DNA from: Methanobacteriota archaeon | GTDB taxonomy: Archaea > Thermoplasmatota > Thermoplasmata > Methanomassiliicoccales > Methanomethylophilaceae | Assembly: GCA_023402275.1 (NCBI GenBank) | Contig: JAEXCH010000002.1 | Coordinates: 124,001 to 188,000 of the forward strand | Length of the DNA: 64,000 nucleotides | Reading direction: 5' to 3' | Shown here: in pieces, positions 41,196-49,355 of the stretch | Numbering within the stretch: position 1 is the stretch's first letter | How the letters are laid out: each line of letters begins with the position of its first letter | Translations under genes and position numbers: made by a program | The notes under the pieces: generated by a model | Database searches by the model: none | Seen by the model: only the letters and a program-made list of their open reading frames with translations | What the model was told of the DNA's origin: nothing

Positions 41196-42235
41196 ATCCT
41201 TAGTTCTCCCACATCGAACTTGGATTCCTCGAAGGGTTTTCTCTTTATGCGGTGTGCGAGTACCATCGGGGCGACCGTGGCTATATCCTCTTTATCGGCC
41301 TTCTCCCTTCCTTCATAAGCGGCATTGGCCCTTGCTGCCCTTACCATGGTGATGTCCGCTCTGTGCCCCTCCATATCAAAATGCATAGCAACATGTGAGG
41401 CCAGTGATATCAGTTCCTTATCGGCCGATGTGTTCAAAAGACTCTTTCTGGCCGCCACTATCCTATCCTTTATCTCTTGGGTATCGGCTGCATATTGTTC
41501 TGTGAATCCCTTTGGATCGGCATCGAACATCAATCTTCTTTCTACGATCTCCGTCCTGGCAGGAAGGTTCCTCTCCCCACGTATCTCAACACAAAGTCCG
41601 AATCTGTCCAACAGCTGAGGCCTTAGGTCCCCTTCCTCAGGATTCATCGATCCGACCAAAATGAATTTAGAGGGATGTTCAAATGATATTCCCTCCCTTT
41701 CAACATAATTAACGCCCATCGCGGCCGCATCCAGCAACAGGTCCACCATATGATCCTCAAGAAGGTTGACCTCATCCACATAGAGAAGATTCCCGTTCGC
41801 CTGTGCCAGCACCCCGGGTTCGAATTTCTTCTTACCTGTCTGAAGAACATGTTCGATGTCCAATGTCCCGGCTATCCTGTCCTCAGTAGCGCTTAGAGGT
41901 AGCTCTACCACCCTCATCGGCGATCTTTCGCATTCCATCTTTACTCCGGAATCTATCAGCTCCGAGCAACTCGGACATAACCCCTTGCTCTGTCCGGGAT
42001 CGCAGTGATAGATGCATCCTTTGACATGCTCGACCTCAGGAAGGACCTGGGCCAATGATCGGACGGTAGTGGATTTTGCGGTACCTTTCTCCCCTTTTAT
42101 CAATACGCCGCCTATACCGGGATCGACCACATTAAGCAACAAAGCGGCCTTCATCTGTTCCTGACCTACTATAGCGGCGAATGGGAATAACAGTTGTTTT
42201 TCTTTGGACATTGCAGGCATGTATGGACTTTGCAT
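41177..42235 (-). CDS. ChlI/BchI-like chelatase AAA+ ATPase
   Basis: 352 residues: Walker A GEKGTAKST, Walker B LLYVDEVNLL, sensor GSMNPEEGDLRPQLLDRFGL, all typical of the I subunit of Mg or Co chelatases. A CHCDPGQSKGLCPSC-like cysteine cluster (CIYHCDPGQSKGLCPSC) in an insertion is common in archaeal/cobaltochelatase-type I subunits. An SD-like GAGGAT precedes ATG 42235; an ATG at 42211 is an alternative. Stop TGA. Confidence 0.85.
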   Translation of the reverse strand: MQSPYMPAMSKEKQLLFPFAAIVGQEQMKAALLLNVVDPGIGGVLIKGEKGTAKSTTVRSLAQVLPEVEHVKGCIYHCDPGQSKGLCPSCSELIDSGVKMECERSPMRVVELPLSATEDRIAGTLDIEHVLQTGKKKFEPGVLAQANGNLLYVDEVNLLEDHMVDLLLDAAAMGVNYVEREGISFEHPSKFILVGSMNPEEGDLRPQLLDRFGLCVEIRGERNLPARTEIVERRLMFDADPKGFTEQYAADTQEIKDRIVAARKSLLNTSADKELISLASHVAMHFDMEGHRADITMVRAARANAAYEGREKADKEDIATVAPMVLAHRIKRKPFEESKFDVGELRICLQDF

Positions 42236-42359
42236 GTTAATTAATCCTCTGAGATACAGTTTTATTTCAGAAAATACAGGAACGATATGACATTTAGTAC
42301 GAAAAAAGGATAATCACGAAGTGGATAATACAGAATTGATAATTCAGAGGTGGGTGCAA

Positions 42360-42743
42360 ATGTCAGCAGAAACGATAGAACTGGGCAGGAAAGCAATTGA
42401 GAAACTGGATGAGTTACTAGTTGTTCTCAACGAAGCAAAGAGAAAGGGAGTCTTCGATATTTTTGCAGATAATGCGATATTCACTTGGAGTAAACGCAAA
42501 GAGATCAGAAAGGGAGACGCACTCGCCAAAGAAGCAAAGATAGCAATAGAGGATTTCAAAAGAGCCTTGGATGCCGAGCACATCGATCTTAGAACGGAGG
42601 ACCTATTCGATGATACCATGGCAATAGATTATTTTCTTGGAGCTATCGGAAGCTGGAGTGTACAAAGGATGATCAATGCCAACATCAAAGAGGCAGAGAG
42701 GACAAGATCTGCCATATTGCATCTTATCAATAACTTGAATTAA
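42360..42743 (+). CDS. helical protein of unknown function
   Basis: 127 residues from the ATG at 42360, which has SD GAGGTG; an in-frame GTG at 42321 would add 13. The protein is alpha-helical and charged (ETIELGRKAIEKLDELLVVL, EAKIAIEDFKRALDAEHIDL) with no membrane helix and no recognised domain. It is divergent from the chlI-like gene across 124 bp and marks the left border of the AT-rich accessory region. Stop TAA. Confidence 0.6.
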   Translation: MSAETIELGRKAIEKLDELLVVLNEAKRKGVFDIFADNAIFTWSKRKEIRKGDALAKEAKIAIEDFKRALDAEHIDLRTEDLFDDTMAIDYFLGAIGSWSVQRMINANIKEAERTRSAILHLINNLN

Positions 42744-42744
42744 A

Positions 42745-42768
42745 ACTGATTGATCTGAAAATCAGTTG
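42745..42768. terminator. 8-bp hairpin after the helical protein gene
   Basis: AACTGATT-GATCTGAA-AATCAGTT has perfect 8-bp arms and starts 2 bp after the stop codon. There is no clean T-run, so this is a probable but not certain terminator. Confidence 0.5.
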
Positions 42769-43084
42769 AAGACAAGAAAAACAATAATGGACTAATATTG
42801 ATAATTTATTATTATCCTTCATTAGAAACCGAGACATAGGATAACAAATGACTCACTCGAAAGCAGATGCAATAAAATCATCATTCACTTTTAAAAAGTG
42901 GAATCGCGTCAAATCTCCACATTAACGGCAACCTCCTTGGATTGATCGGTATATGCGTTTGATCTCTTTCATTGCCGGCGTGATGCACATCTTATGCACG
43001 GCATATCAACGTTTATGTTCTTGCATAACTTCTACAAAGACCATTGTTACAGTTCTGACGTATGTGGCTACTGGCGGTGTTTGA
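42769..43084. other. intergenic stretch without a supported gene
   Basis: AT-rich DNA with no coding frame that I can support. Around 42960-43000, GATCTCTTTCATTGCCGGCG resembles GATTTCATTAATTGCAGGCG at 44359-44378 (13-15 matches depending on gaps) and is followed in both by TATGAACAT/TGATGCACAT-like sequence; both may be leftovers of related mobile or gene-family DNA. Confidence 0.4.
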
Positions 43085-43249
43085 ATGAAAAAGAGTGATC
43101 AGTTTGATTCTGAATTAAGAGTGAGTAACTCCGAATCTTGTTCTATCTCACAAGTACTATTCAGTTGCTTCCGGAATGAGGCACAAAAAGCGACCAACAA
43201 ACTAGGGATGATTACCAAACTCCTTAAGAATATTGCAGAGAATATTTAA
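43085..43249 (+). CDS. possible 54-residue small protein
   Basis: An open frame from ATG 43085 to TAA 43249 encodes MKKSDQFDSELRVSNSESCS followed by a helical C-terminus (NKLGMITKLLKNIAENI). A GGTG lies 6 bp upstream. Codon use is ordinary and no homologue comes to mind. It may be a true small gene of the accessory region or a remnant; it is convergent with the Sel1-repeat gene, 12 bp apart. Confidence 0.35.
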   Translation: MKKSDQFDSELRVSNSESCSISQVLFSCFRNEAQKATNKLGMITKLLKNIAENI

Positions 43250-43261
43250 ATTAATATTATT

Positions 43262-44056
43262 TTAATCTCTAAAGAAATCTATCTTCTCCCTTGCATCTAA
43301 ATTTCCACTGTCCACGGCTTTTACATACCATTTCATTGATTCTTTGTAGTCAATTTCGACTCCTATTCCTTCCCAATACATATCACCCATTGCTATTTGT
43401 GCATCACTGTTACCATGATTCGCAGACTTCTTGAACCAATTCATTGCTTCCTCATAATCTTGTGGGATTCCCTCTCCGAGGTAGTACATCGCCCCCACAC
43501 CACTCATAGCCTCAGCATTACCGAGATTCGCAGACTTCTTGAACCAATTCATTGCTCTCTCATAATCTTCGAAGTCACTTCCTCCACCGTAATATATTGA
43601 ACCTATGTTTTTCATTGCCTCAGCATTACCAAGATCTGCGGACTTCTTGAACCAATTCATTGCTTCGCGGTAATCTTTTGGTATATTTTCACCAATCATA
43701 TACGACTGTCCAATCTTCAATTGAGATTCTGGATCGCCCTGTCTGGCTCTCTTATATGTATTTTTAAAAATTTCTAGTGCATCTTCGTTATTAAAATCAC
43801 AAGGCGGAGAGGCAGTCATTATATTTTTTCCTAGATCGGTTCCGCTGGGATCGACTACTACATTACTAATTTTTTTATCGATCTCTTTTATCTGTAACTT
43901 TACTTTCTCACTCACTTTATCGGTGTTAGTTTTCATGTGACCCTCTAGGGATTCAGATACTAGTTTGAGATTCTTACTGGACATGAAATAAAAAAATCCA
44001 GATAATGCCAATCCTACTGCAGATATCAATATACCAAATAACACTATCCAATCCAT
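43262..44056 (-). CDS. membrane-anchored Sel1-repeat protein
   Basis: 264 residues from the ATG at 44056 (SD GAGGT 7 bp upstream): one N-terminal helix (WIVLFGILISAVGLALSGFF), a short coiled-coil-like linker, and four Sel1-like repeats of about 36 residues, each with the DY-x-EAMNWFKKSA...GNAEA pattern. Such repeats form a protein-binding solenoid. The membrane anchor and location in an accessory region suggest a host-interaction, stress or defence scaffold; there is no direct evidence. The frame open to 44140 is upstream of the SD and not needed. Stop TAA. Confidence 0.7.
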   Translation of the reverse strand: MDWIVLFGILISAVGLALSGFFYFMSSKNLKLVSESLEGHMKTNTDKVSEKVKLQIKEIDKKISNVVVDPSGTDLGKNIMTASPPCDFNNEDALEIFKNTYKRARQGDPESQLKIGQSYMIGENIPKDYREAMNWFKKSADLGNAEAMKNIGSIYYGGGSDFEDYERAMNWFKKSANLGNAEAMSGVGAMYYLGEGIPQDYEEAMNWFKKSANHGNSDAQIAMGDMYWEGIGVEIDYKESMKWYVKAVDSGNLDAREKIDFFRD

Positions 44057-44266
44057 GTCCAATACCTCATTTTGAGACACATATGAAAATTTGAAATATT
44101 TATTTCTAACACAACAATTGAGGTCGCGATTTTTCACCATATGTGTATAGGTGAAGAACGAAAATTAAATACATCATCAGCAAATGGGCTATTCAATATT
44201 TGATCCATGTTGGATATACCTATGTATGCAGACCCAATAGATCAAATTAACTGACATGCCACACTA

Positions 44267-44333
44267 ATTTAGATTATTGGGGAATCCTAAATGCATGTTG
44301 TATTCATCTAAACATGGATTAACCAAAACGTAA
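44267..44333. repeat. imperfect direct repeat, copy A
   Basis: Shares with copy B (44498-44568) the ordered blocks ATTTAGATTATT, TGCATGTTG and ATGGATTAACCAAA(A)CGTAA. Spacing between blocks is nearly conserved, so the two are diverged copies of a segment of about 70 bp. Confidence 0.6.
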
Positions 44334-44365
44334 CGTGTACCCTTCATGCTTAATTCCTGATTTCA

Positions 44366-44554
44366 TTAATTGCAGGCGTTATGAACATTATCGCGTAGGT
44401 TGTCGCCGAAGAACTCGTGATCCGATAGCCCGTAGGCCTTTGACTTTTCCTCTGTCTTGGCAACTACGGTAAATCCATCTATCCAATTGGCAACATTATT
44501 TAGATTATTATTGTTTTTGAATATATTGCATGTTGCTTTCCTTCGTACAATGGA
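44366..44554 (-). pseudogene. C-terminal remnant of an unidentified protein
   Basis: A 62-codon frame without start codon ends at TAA 44366-44368. It reads protein-like: LNNVANWIDGFTVVAKTEEK and SKAYGLSDHEFFGDNLRDNV. The balanced composition suggests the tail of a former gene. Family not recognised. Repeat copy B overlaps its 5' part. Confidence 0.4.
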
Positions 44555-44568
44555 TTAACCAAACGTAA
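44498..44568. repeat. imperfect direct repeat, copy B
   Basis: Second copy of the repeat described for 44267-44333; 231 bp separate the two left ends. It lies over the 5' part of the minus-strand coding remnant. Confidence 0.6.
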
Positions 44569-44586
44569 ATGCACCAATGCGTCTAA

Positions 44587-44721
44587 ATCAAAACTCAAAA
44601 GAATGATAATAAAGTTAACGAGCACAATATAACTAATGATGCAGAGACGATCTTGAAGAACCAAAGAGAAATGAGAGCGTACAAACAGCGTATGATGGCT
44701 CAGGGACTAAATCCATATTGA
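44587..44721 (+). pseudogene. C-terminal remnant or short gene, unidentified
   Basis: A frame between TAA and TGA reads NDAETILKNQREMRAYKQRM followed by MAQGLNPY. It has no good start codon before an internal ATG. The helical, Arg/Lys/Gln-rich end looks like the tail of a real protein. It ends 62 bp before the next gene. Confidence 0.3.
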
Positions 44722-44783
44722 GAGTTGAAGTACACTTCATTTTCTACTGGCTGGATGTGATTGAATAACAAAGGTGAATTAGA

Positions 44784-46052
44784 ATGGATAGGCTGAAAGA
44801 AACATATGAGAACATAATGGATATTGCCATCCCCTATATTGAAAATAAGAACGCCGAAAAATACATAAATTCACGAGAATTTGAACTTTCCATTCTGGAT
44901 AGGGTTGTATATGGCAAGCCTTTATTGTCTGAAGGAAAAGAAAAGGAATTCTATGAATTACTTGATTTTGAAAAAGCAGAGATAGGACAATATAAAGATA
45001 AAAGAAAAGTTGAGGCAATTATCATATTCCTAACAGAAGAAGGTAAAGACTTCAAAAGGTATCTAATCGAAAACGAAGAGAATACTAGATTATTTGTAAC
45101 TTTATTCATACTCATCTCATATCTGCGAAGGAATTGGGCTTATGAGCATGCATATAATCTATGCCACGTCCTTGATTCAGATAATTTTGAATCATTTGAG
45201 ATACGTGAAATGCTTATTGTAACTAATTGGTTTAACTACAGAATTGCTTACGATTTAGAGGATTGGAAAGTGGGTACAATAAAAGTAATTGAAAGGGCAC
45301 TGGGCATTACTTCTGACCAGATTTCGTGTGGAGACGTTAAAGGAAAATGTAAAGATTGCACGATAAATAATAATATAGCTGCTCAAAACACACTTACCGA
45401 ATTGATTTGTGTTCTAATCGAAAAAAACATGTTTCCAAAAGAGTATAATAAACCCGAACATGTCATGGCCGCATTTCAGTGTCTTAATCGGTTGAGATCT
45501 TCAAAAGACTTTAGATATTCAACATTTAGGGCTAACATGGGCAGGATCTATATTATAATGTCCAAATTGGAAAATGATGTTGCTAAACAGCAGGAATATC
45601 GAAATGAAGCGAGAGCATTTCTAGAATTTGCTATTGCAAAGGATTCCCCTTCAGTAAATAAAAATGCAAGGGCCATCAACTGGAAAAGTTACATTATGCA
45701 GATAGATATGGATGATGCACTAGACAACATGAAAAATGAATACCAGAATGCAATAGAGAACAGTAACAAAGATAGTTTAAGCCGCATACTCTTAATAACA
45801 ACATTTTTGACGGGATTTTTCGCCCTTATTATCTATAACTTTAATGCGGGTACTAATTCTCCCTCATCCATATTATTAGTTCTGGGCAGTTTGATATTCG
45901 CGCTAACCATATTCAAAATAACGATAATGCAGACCCCAGAATCAAAGGGACATACAAAGATGGACCTCGTAATCATCATAATCAGTTTTTCATTCATTGT
46001 AATTGGTCTATTTTGTCCGGCAATAATTTATCAAATTACTGGCCAGATATGA
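44784..46052 (+). CDS. large helical protein with three C-terminal membrane helices, unknown
   Basis: 422 residues: an about 330-residue soluble, helix-rich N-terminal part, with a CGDVKGKCKDC cysteine cluster at about 188-198, then three membrane helices (ILLITTFLTGFFALIIYNF, SILLVLGSLIFALTIF, LVIIIISFSFIVIGLFCPAI). The late soluble part (MGRIYIIMSKLENDVAKQQE) is TPR-like. SD AAGGTGA lies 6 bp before the ATG. AT-rich codons set it apart from core genes. No family recognised; an effector-like architecture (sensor domain plus membrane helices) is suggestive only. Stop TGA. Confidence 0.65.
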   Translation: MDRLKETYENIMDIAIPYIENKNAEKYINSREFELSILDRVVYGKPLLSEGKEKEFYELLDFEKAEIGQYKDKRKVEAIIIFLTEEGKDFKRYLIENEENTRLFVTLFILISYLRRNWAYEHAYNLCHVLDSDNFESFEIREMLIVTNWFNYRIAYDLEDWKVGTIKVIERALGITSDQISCGDVKGKCKDCTINNNIAAQNTLTELICVLIEKNMFPKEYNKPEHVMAAFQCLNRLRSSKDFRYSTFRANMGRIYIIMSKLENDVAKQQEYRNEARAFLEFAIAKDSPSVNKNARAINWKSYIMQIDMDDALDNMKNEYQNAIENSNKDSLSRILLITTFLTGFFALIIYNFNAGTNSPSSILLVLGSLIFALTIFKITIMQTPESKGHTKMDLVIIIISFSFIVIGLFCPAIIYQITGQI

Positions 46053-46056
46053 TAAA

Positions 46057-46350
46057 ATGAATAGAAATGACAAACCTTACCGAATCCCTGCAGAACCGGG
46101 AGCCCCAAGATACATGTACATAGCAGCAGGCATCATAATCATGATGTTTGCACTTATACTGTTTATGGTCATGCCCGACTTCAATGTTAAGGTCCTTGAT
46201 CTTATTGGGAAGTATATTCTGCCATTGGCTATCTTCGTTTGTGGTCTCGGAATAATATTTTACAAACCAGTTGGCCACATGGATCGATATTTCCTCGGAA
46301 AAGATATGAAGTGCATTGACCAACGATCATCTATGCAATGGCGGTTGTAA
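46057..46350 (+). CDS. two-helix membrane protein, 3' end probably replaced by IS sequence
   Basis: 97 residues with two helices (YMYIAAGIIIMMFALILFMV and YILPLAIFVCGLGIIFY). It starts 4 bp after the large helical protein and is probably its operon partner. From about residue 87 (DQRSSMQWRL) the frame runs into DNA that also belongs to the transposase fragment, so the natural C-terminus is probably lost. Family unknown. Stop TAA. Confidence 0.5.
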   Translation: MNRNDKPYRIPAEPGAPRYMYIAAGIIIMMFALILFMVMPDFNVKVLDLIGKYILPLAIFVCGLGIIFYKPVGHMDRYFLGKDMKCIDQRSSMQWRL

Positions 46351-46765
46351 GGAGTGTATCTTTGCGTTCGCTTATATACAGAACGAGTTGGTCAGAGGTA
46401 AGTTCAACATAGGGTGCGTGTTTGCTGATAAGGGCTATGATGCAGAATATGTGCATCTGGACCTCCATACACGGTTGAATGCCGAGGCATTCATACCGAT
46501 TAGGAAATGGGAGCAGGCCAGGATAGAGACGTCCAGATTGAGGGCGAAAGGATTCAACAGAGGTCGAATGAAGTATTTCTTCGATCGGGAAAGATATGAT
46601 CTCCATTCTCTGATGGAGACTGTCAACTCGATGGTCAAACGTAAGATGGGGGATGTTGTGAACAGCAGAACTCCTCTGACATCTAACGTAGAAGTACTTT
46701 TCAGATCGATAACTCACAACTTCAGAAGATTGTTCGAACTAAGGTCGGATCTATTGGGAGTATGA
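46316..46765 (+). mobile_element. IS transposase fragment (C-terminal part, DDE type)
   Basis: The frame encodes a typical C-terminal half of an IS5/ISNCY-like DDE transposase: FNIGCVFADKGYDAEYVHLD carries the second catalytic Asp, EAFIPIRK follows, and the end has the catalytic Glu region DLHSLMETVNSMVKRKMGD and HNFRRLFELR. The N-terminal half with the first Asp and the DNA-binding domain is missing, and no terminal inverted repeats are seen. It lies exactly between a truncated membrane protein and a truncated recombinase, so its insertion or partial deletion broke both. Confidence 0.75.
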
Positions 46766-46769
46766 TTTC

Positions 46770-47412
46770 CTGAAAGCCCATATTCGGCCATATTCAGAAG
46801 TGCTATCGCTCCATAAAGCGTATTAAATACTATTGTCTTATCTTTTTCGATATCTGAATACAGATTATATCTTGATCCTTTCCCCCATATCAGTATCTCA
46901 CAGTTCTCCTTGTCGATATCCTTAGGAGATATTGAACACAGCTCAGATACTCTGACCCCGGTCATGAACAACAATTCCAGGATTATTACATTCCTTAGCG
47001 ATGTATTGTATCCAAAACTTCCTTCCTTCTCGGATCTCAACTTATCATATGCATATGATAGGATCTCCTCTATACCGTTGAGCGGTATGTGCTTAGGCAG
47101 GATCAGAGGCTCACGCATCCTTAGTCTGATCTTGGCAAAAGGCGATCTTTCGATCATATCCTCATACTCCAGATATGAGAAGAATGATCTCAAGCACGCC
47201 AGTTTCCTCTTGACGGTACTTGGTTTGTACATTCCATTTATGTGTTCTATGTAACTGAGGATCACTTCCCTCTCCACATATGAGGATTCATGGGAATATT
47301 CATAGAATTGCTTCATATCTATACTGTATGCATTTATTGTCTTTTGATCCAACCTTCTTTGGAATCTGCACTCATTTAGGAACTGTTCTATACACTCTGA
47401 TAGGCCGAGCAT
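46770..47412 (-). pseudogene. tyrosine recombinase (XerA-like integrase), C-terminus lost
   Basis: From ATG 47412 the product has a SAM-like core-binding domain (SECIEQFLNECRFQRRLDQK, TINAYSIDMKQFYEYS) and the start of a catalytic domain with the first active-site Arg (TGVRVSELCSISPKDID) and GKGSRYN. The HxxR box and the catalytic Tyr are absent; homology stops near 46770 where transposase DNA begins, after which the frame drifts to 46714. A broken integrase next to an IS piece marks past insertion of mobile DNA. Confidence 0.75.
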
Positions 47413-47537
47413 GAACAGGGTTATACGAAGCCAGCACAAACATGCAATGGTCGATTTGTCTGTTTCGGTATTTTCGGACACCTCTCCCAAATCCGTTTAA
47501 GTACGAATACAGCGAGTATTGTCCTTGGTGGGAAGCC

Positions 47538-47945
47538 ATGGAGATAGTGAACTGTATTGACAAAGTGGTCGGACTGTATATTTCAGATCCCGACTTTGAT
47601 GAGTTCGGAGACATAGACTGGTGCGAGAACTGCAGGCATGAGACCTGTATATGCCCCAGGTATGTTGAGTCCCAAAGAGGAACGATACTCTGGATGCACG
47701 AGGACATAGGAACGATGATGATCTCGATAGATGACAACATAAAGCCGTGGAAACTGATCGGACAGTGCTATCATGAGATATATCCAGAGACAGGAATGGA
47801 TAACGTGTATCAGATAACCGAATACATGACCGGGCCTCAGCACGGTTGTTTGTTCCAAGTAAAGAGGGTTGGAGATCGTCATACCTTGACCCCTAAGAAC
47901 AGAAGACACGGATACGGATTCAGAAAGCCTAGGATAATGAATTAA
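47538..47945 (+). CDS. small protein with Cys cluster, unknown
   Basis: 135 residues from ATG 47538 (GGTGG upstream). A CENCRHETCIC motif at about 26-36 could bind zinc. The C-terminal part (GCLFQVKRVGDRHTLTPKNR) is basic. The frame is open to 47442, but that segment lacks clear coding character. No family recognised. It lies just outside the broken integrase. Stop TAA. Confidence 0.55.
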   Translation: MEIVNCIDKVVGLYISDPDFDEFGDIDWCENCRHETCICPRYVESQRGTILWMHEDIGTMMISIDDNIKPWKLIGQCYHEIYPETGMDNVYQITEYMTGPQHGCLFQVKRVGDRHTLTPKNRRHGYGFRKPRIMN

Positions 47946-47969
47946 TACCTTGGATATTGATATTGTCCC

Positions 47970-48152
47970 ATGGCTATCAAAGACGACGTTTTGAAAGCAA
48001 TGAAGGACAATGGAAAACCTATGAGCGCAGGGGATGTTGTAAAGGCCCTTGGCGCTGACAAGAAGGAAGTTGATAAGGCTTTCAAGGAACTCAAAGCGGA
48101 AAGTGCGATAGTATCGCCGGTCCGTTGCAAATGGGAACCTGCTAATAAATAA
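47970..48152 (+). CDS. small winged-helix protein
   Basis: 60 residues reading like a minimal winged-helix DNA-binding domain: KDDVLKAMKDNGKPMSAGDV as first helices, VKALGADKKEVDKAFKELKA as the recognition region, then a short beta wing (SAIVSPVRCKWEPA). ATG at 47970. Small proteins of this type are common in Methanomassiliicoccales and related archaea; the target is unknown. Stop TAA, followed by a strong terminator. Confidence 0.7.
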   Translation: MAIKDDVLKAMKDNGKPMSAGDVVKALGADKKEVDKAFKELKAESAIVSPVRCKWEPANK

Positions 48153-48161
48153 TGAAGAAAA

Positions 48162-48195
48162 ATGATCGAACTTTTGCTCGATCATGTTTTTATTT
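48162..48195 (+). terminator. hairpin plus T-run
   Basis: ATGATCGA-8 nt-TCGATCAT (48162-48185) followed by a T-rich run; serves the small winged-helix gene and, on the other strand, the convergent cbiK. Confidence 0.75.
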
Positions 48196-48203
48196 TAATT
48201 TAA

Positions 48204-49022
48204 TCAAGAGCTCTGGTCGAGCTCCCCTATAGCATCCTCAATGTGTGCCAGGAAGATGTCCCTGAACTCTTTGTACTCGGCCAATCCTTTCAGGACGCAG
48301 TGGACTTTGTATCCGTGGGATTTGAGTATCGTGTTCAATGAGTCGTCCTCATCGCTGCACATATCGTTGTTCGCATGGTCCCCCGCTACAAGCATGAAAG
48401 GGAACAGAACAACATCGGAGTGACCTTTCCCATCCATTAGGGATATCGTCTCCTCGAATTCCGGGAATCCTTCTACCGTGGTGACATAGATGTCAGGATG
48501 ATCTGCCAATATCAGTTTCAGATACAGCTGACTGTATGCTGCATTAGCATAATGTTCGGTCCCGTGTCCCATCAGGACTATGGCGGCCTTGTCTCCTGCA
48601 AGCTCCTTGGCCTCTTTCACAAGAGCTGATGATATCGCATCCACGGTCAGATCGTAATCCTCATTCTCGGTCAAAAGCGGTTTTCCTATTGACATCTTGT
48701 CAAATGATCCTCTGTATCCTGATGCTATCCTCACTACATCATCATACTCGATCCCATTCATTATGTGAGTAGGCTGTATGACCACTGTCCGAACCCCATC
48801 CTTTACGAGTCTTTCCATTGCATCGGTGACATAATCTATATGCAGGTTATCACGCTGTGCCAGCTTCTTTATTATCATCTTGCTGGTGAATGCTCTTCTT
48901 ATCTCCCAATCGGGATATTCCTCTGCTATCTGGGATTCTATAGCATCAATTGTCTTTGCACGGTTGTCGTTATAGCTGGTTCCGAAGCTCACGACCAGTA
49001 TCACTTTTTTCGATGATGTCAT
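48204..49022 (-). CDS. cbiK: CbiK, anaerobic sirohydrochlorin cobaltochelatase
   Basis: 272 residues of the CbiK family, a chelatase distinct from CbiX/CfbA: N-terminal ILVVSFGTSYNDNRAKTIDA, then H153 in GHGTEHY and H216 in VAGDHANND as the metal-binding histidines. It inserts cobalt into sirohydrochlorin in the anaerobic B12 route. No other cobalamin genes adjoin. ATG at 49022 is preferred to the TTG at 49031, because a TATA-like GATAATATATCC lies about 20-25 bp upstream. Stop TGA. Confidence 0.9.
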   Translation of the reverse strand: MTSSKKVILVVSFGTSYNDNRAKTIDAIESQIAEEYPDWEIRRAFTSKMIIKKLAQRDNLHIDYVTDAMERLVKDGVRTVVIQPTHIMNGIEYDDVVRIASGYRGSFDKMSIGKPLLTENEDYDLTVDAISSALVKEAKELAGDKAAIVLMGHGTEHYANAAYSQLYLKLILADHPDIYVTTVEGFPEFEETISLMDGKGHSDVVLFPFMLVAGDHANNDMCSDEDDSLNTILKSHGYKVHCVLKGLAEYKEFRDIFLAHIEDAIGELDQSS

Positions 49023-49183
49023 TTGTATCAATTGGATATATTATCCAAGATAGATAACTATAATGTATGTTCACTCTTGGATGATATCAGATGACTGTAG
49101 AACAGTTCGATCACCCTTCAAGATAAGTGGTCTTCAAAATCGATCATCGAATCGATTGACCTTTAATGATGTATCAGAACGAA

Positions 49184-49259
49184 TGGTGGACAGGGCGAGA
49201 TTCGAACTCGCGGCCTCTACCATGCCAAGGTAGCGATCTTCCAACTGATCTACCTGCCC
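49184..49259 (-). tRNA. tRNA-Ala (GGC)
   Basis: Acceptor GGGCAGG/CCTGTCC with the G3:U70 pair that identifies tRNA-Ala, anticodon stem CTACC/GGTAG with loop TTGGCAT (GGC), T arm GCGAG-TTCGAAT-CTCGC, discriminator A and an encoded CCA (49184-49186). No intron. Confidence 0.93.
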
Positions 49260-49355
49260 CTATATTCAAGTGAATGAGGAGCCATTATTAAAGATTTGGC
49301 TTGAGTATAGAGTATAACTTTATCTCTTCAAGATAATGATACACCATTGAGTAAT

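Larger units (their letters stand above)
44057..44783. other. gene-poor, AT-rich stretch with repeats and gene remnants
   Basis: About 730 bp between divergent genes. It holds a pair of imperfect direct repeats (44267-44333 and 44498-44568), a minus-strand coding remnant (44366-44554) and a plus-strand remnant (44587-44721), all listed separately. The rest shows nothing I can assign. The make-up is that of a degraded insertion region. Confidence 0.6.

Noticed and set aside
43397..43700. Evenly spaced repeats that could pass for a CRISPR-like array
   Set aside because: They are in frame, about 108 bp long and encode Sel1 repeats; there are no short palindromic units or unique spacers.
49187..49259. 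tRNA-Ala as integration site for the neighbouring island
   Set aside because: I found no second copy of the tRNA 3' end near the truncated integrase, so no attachment site pair can be supported.
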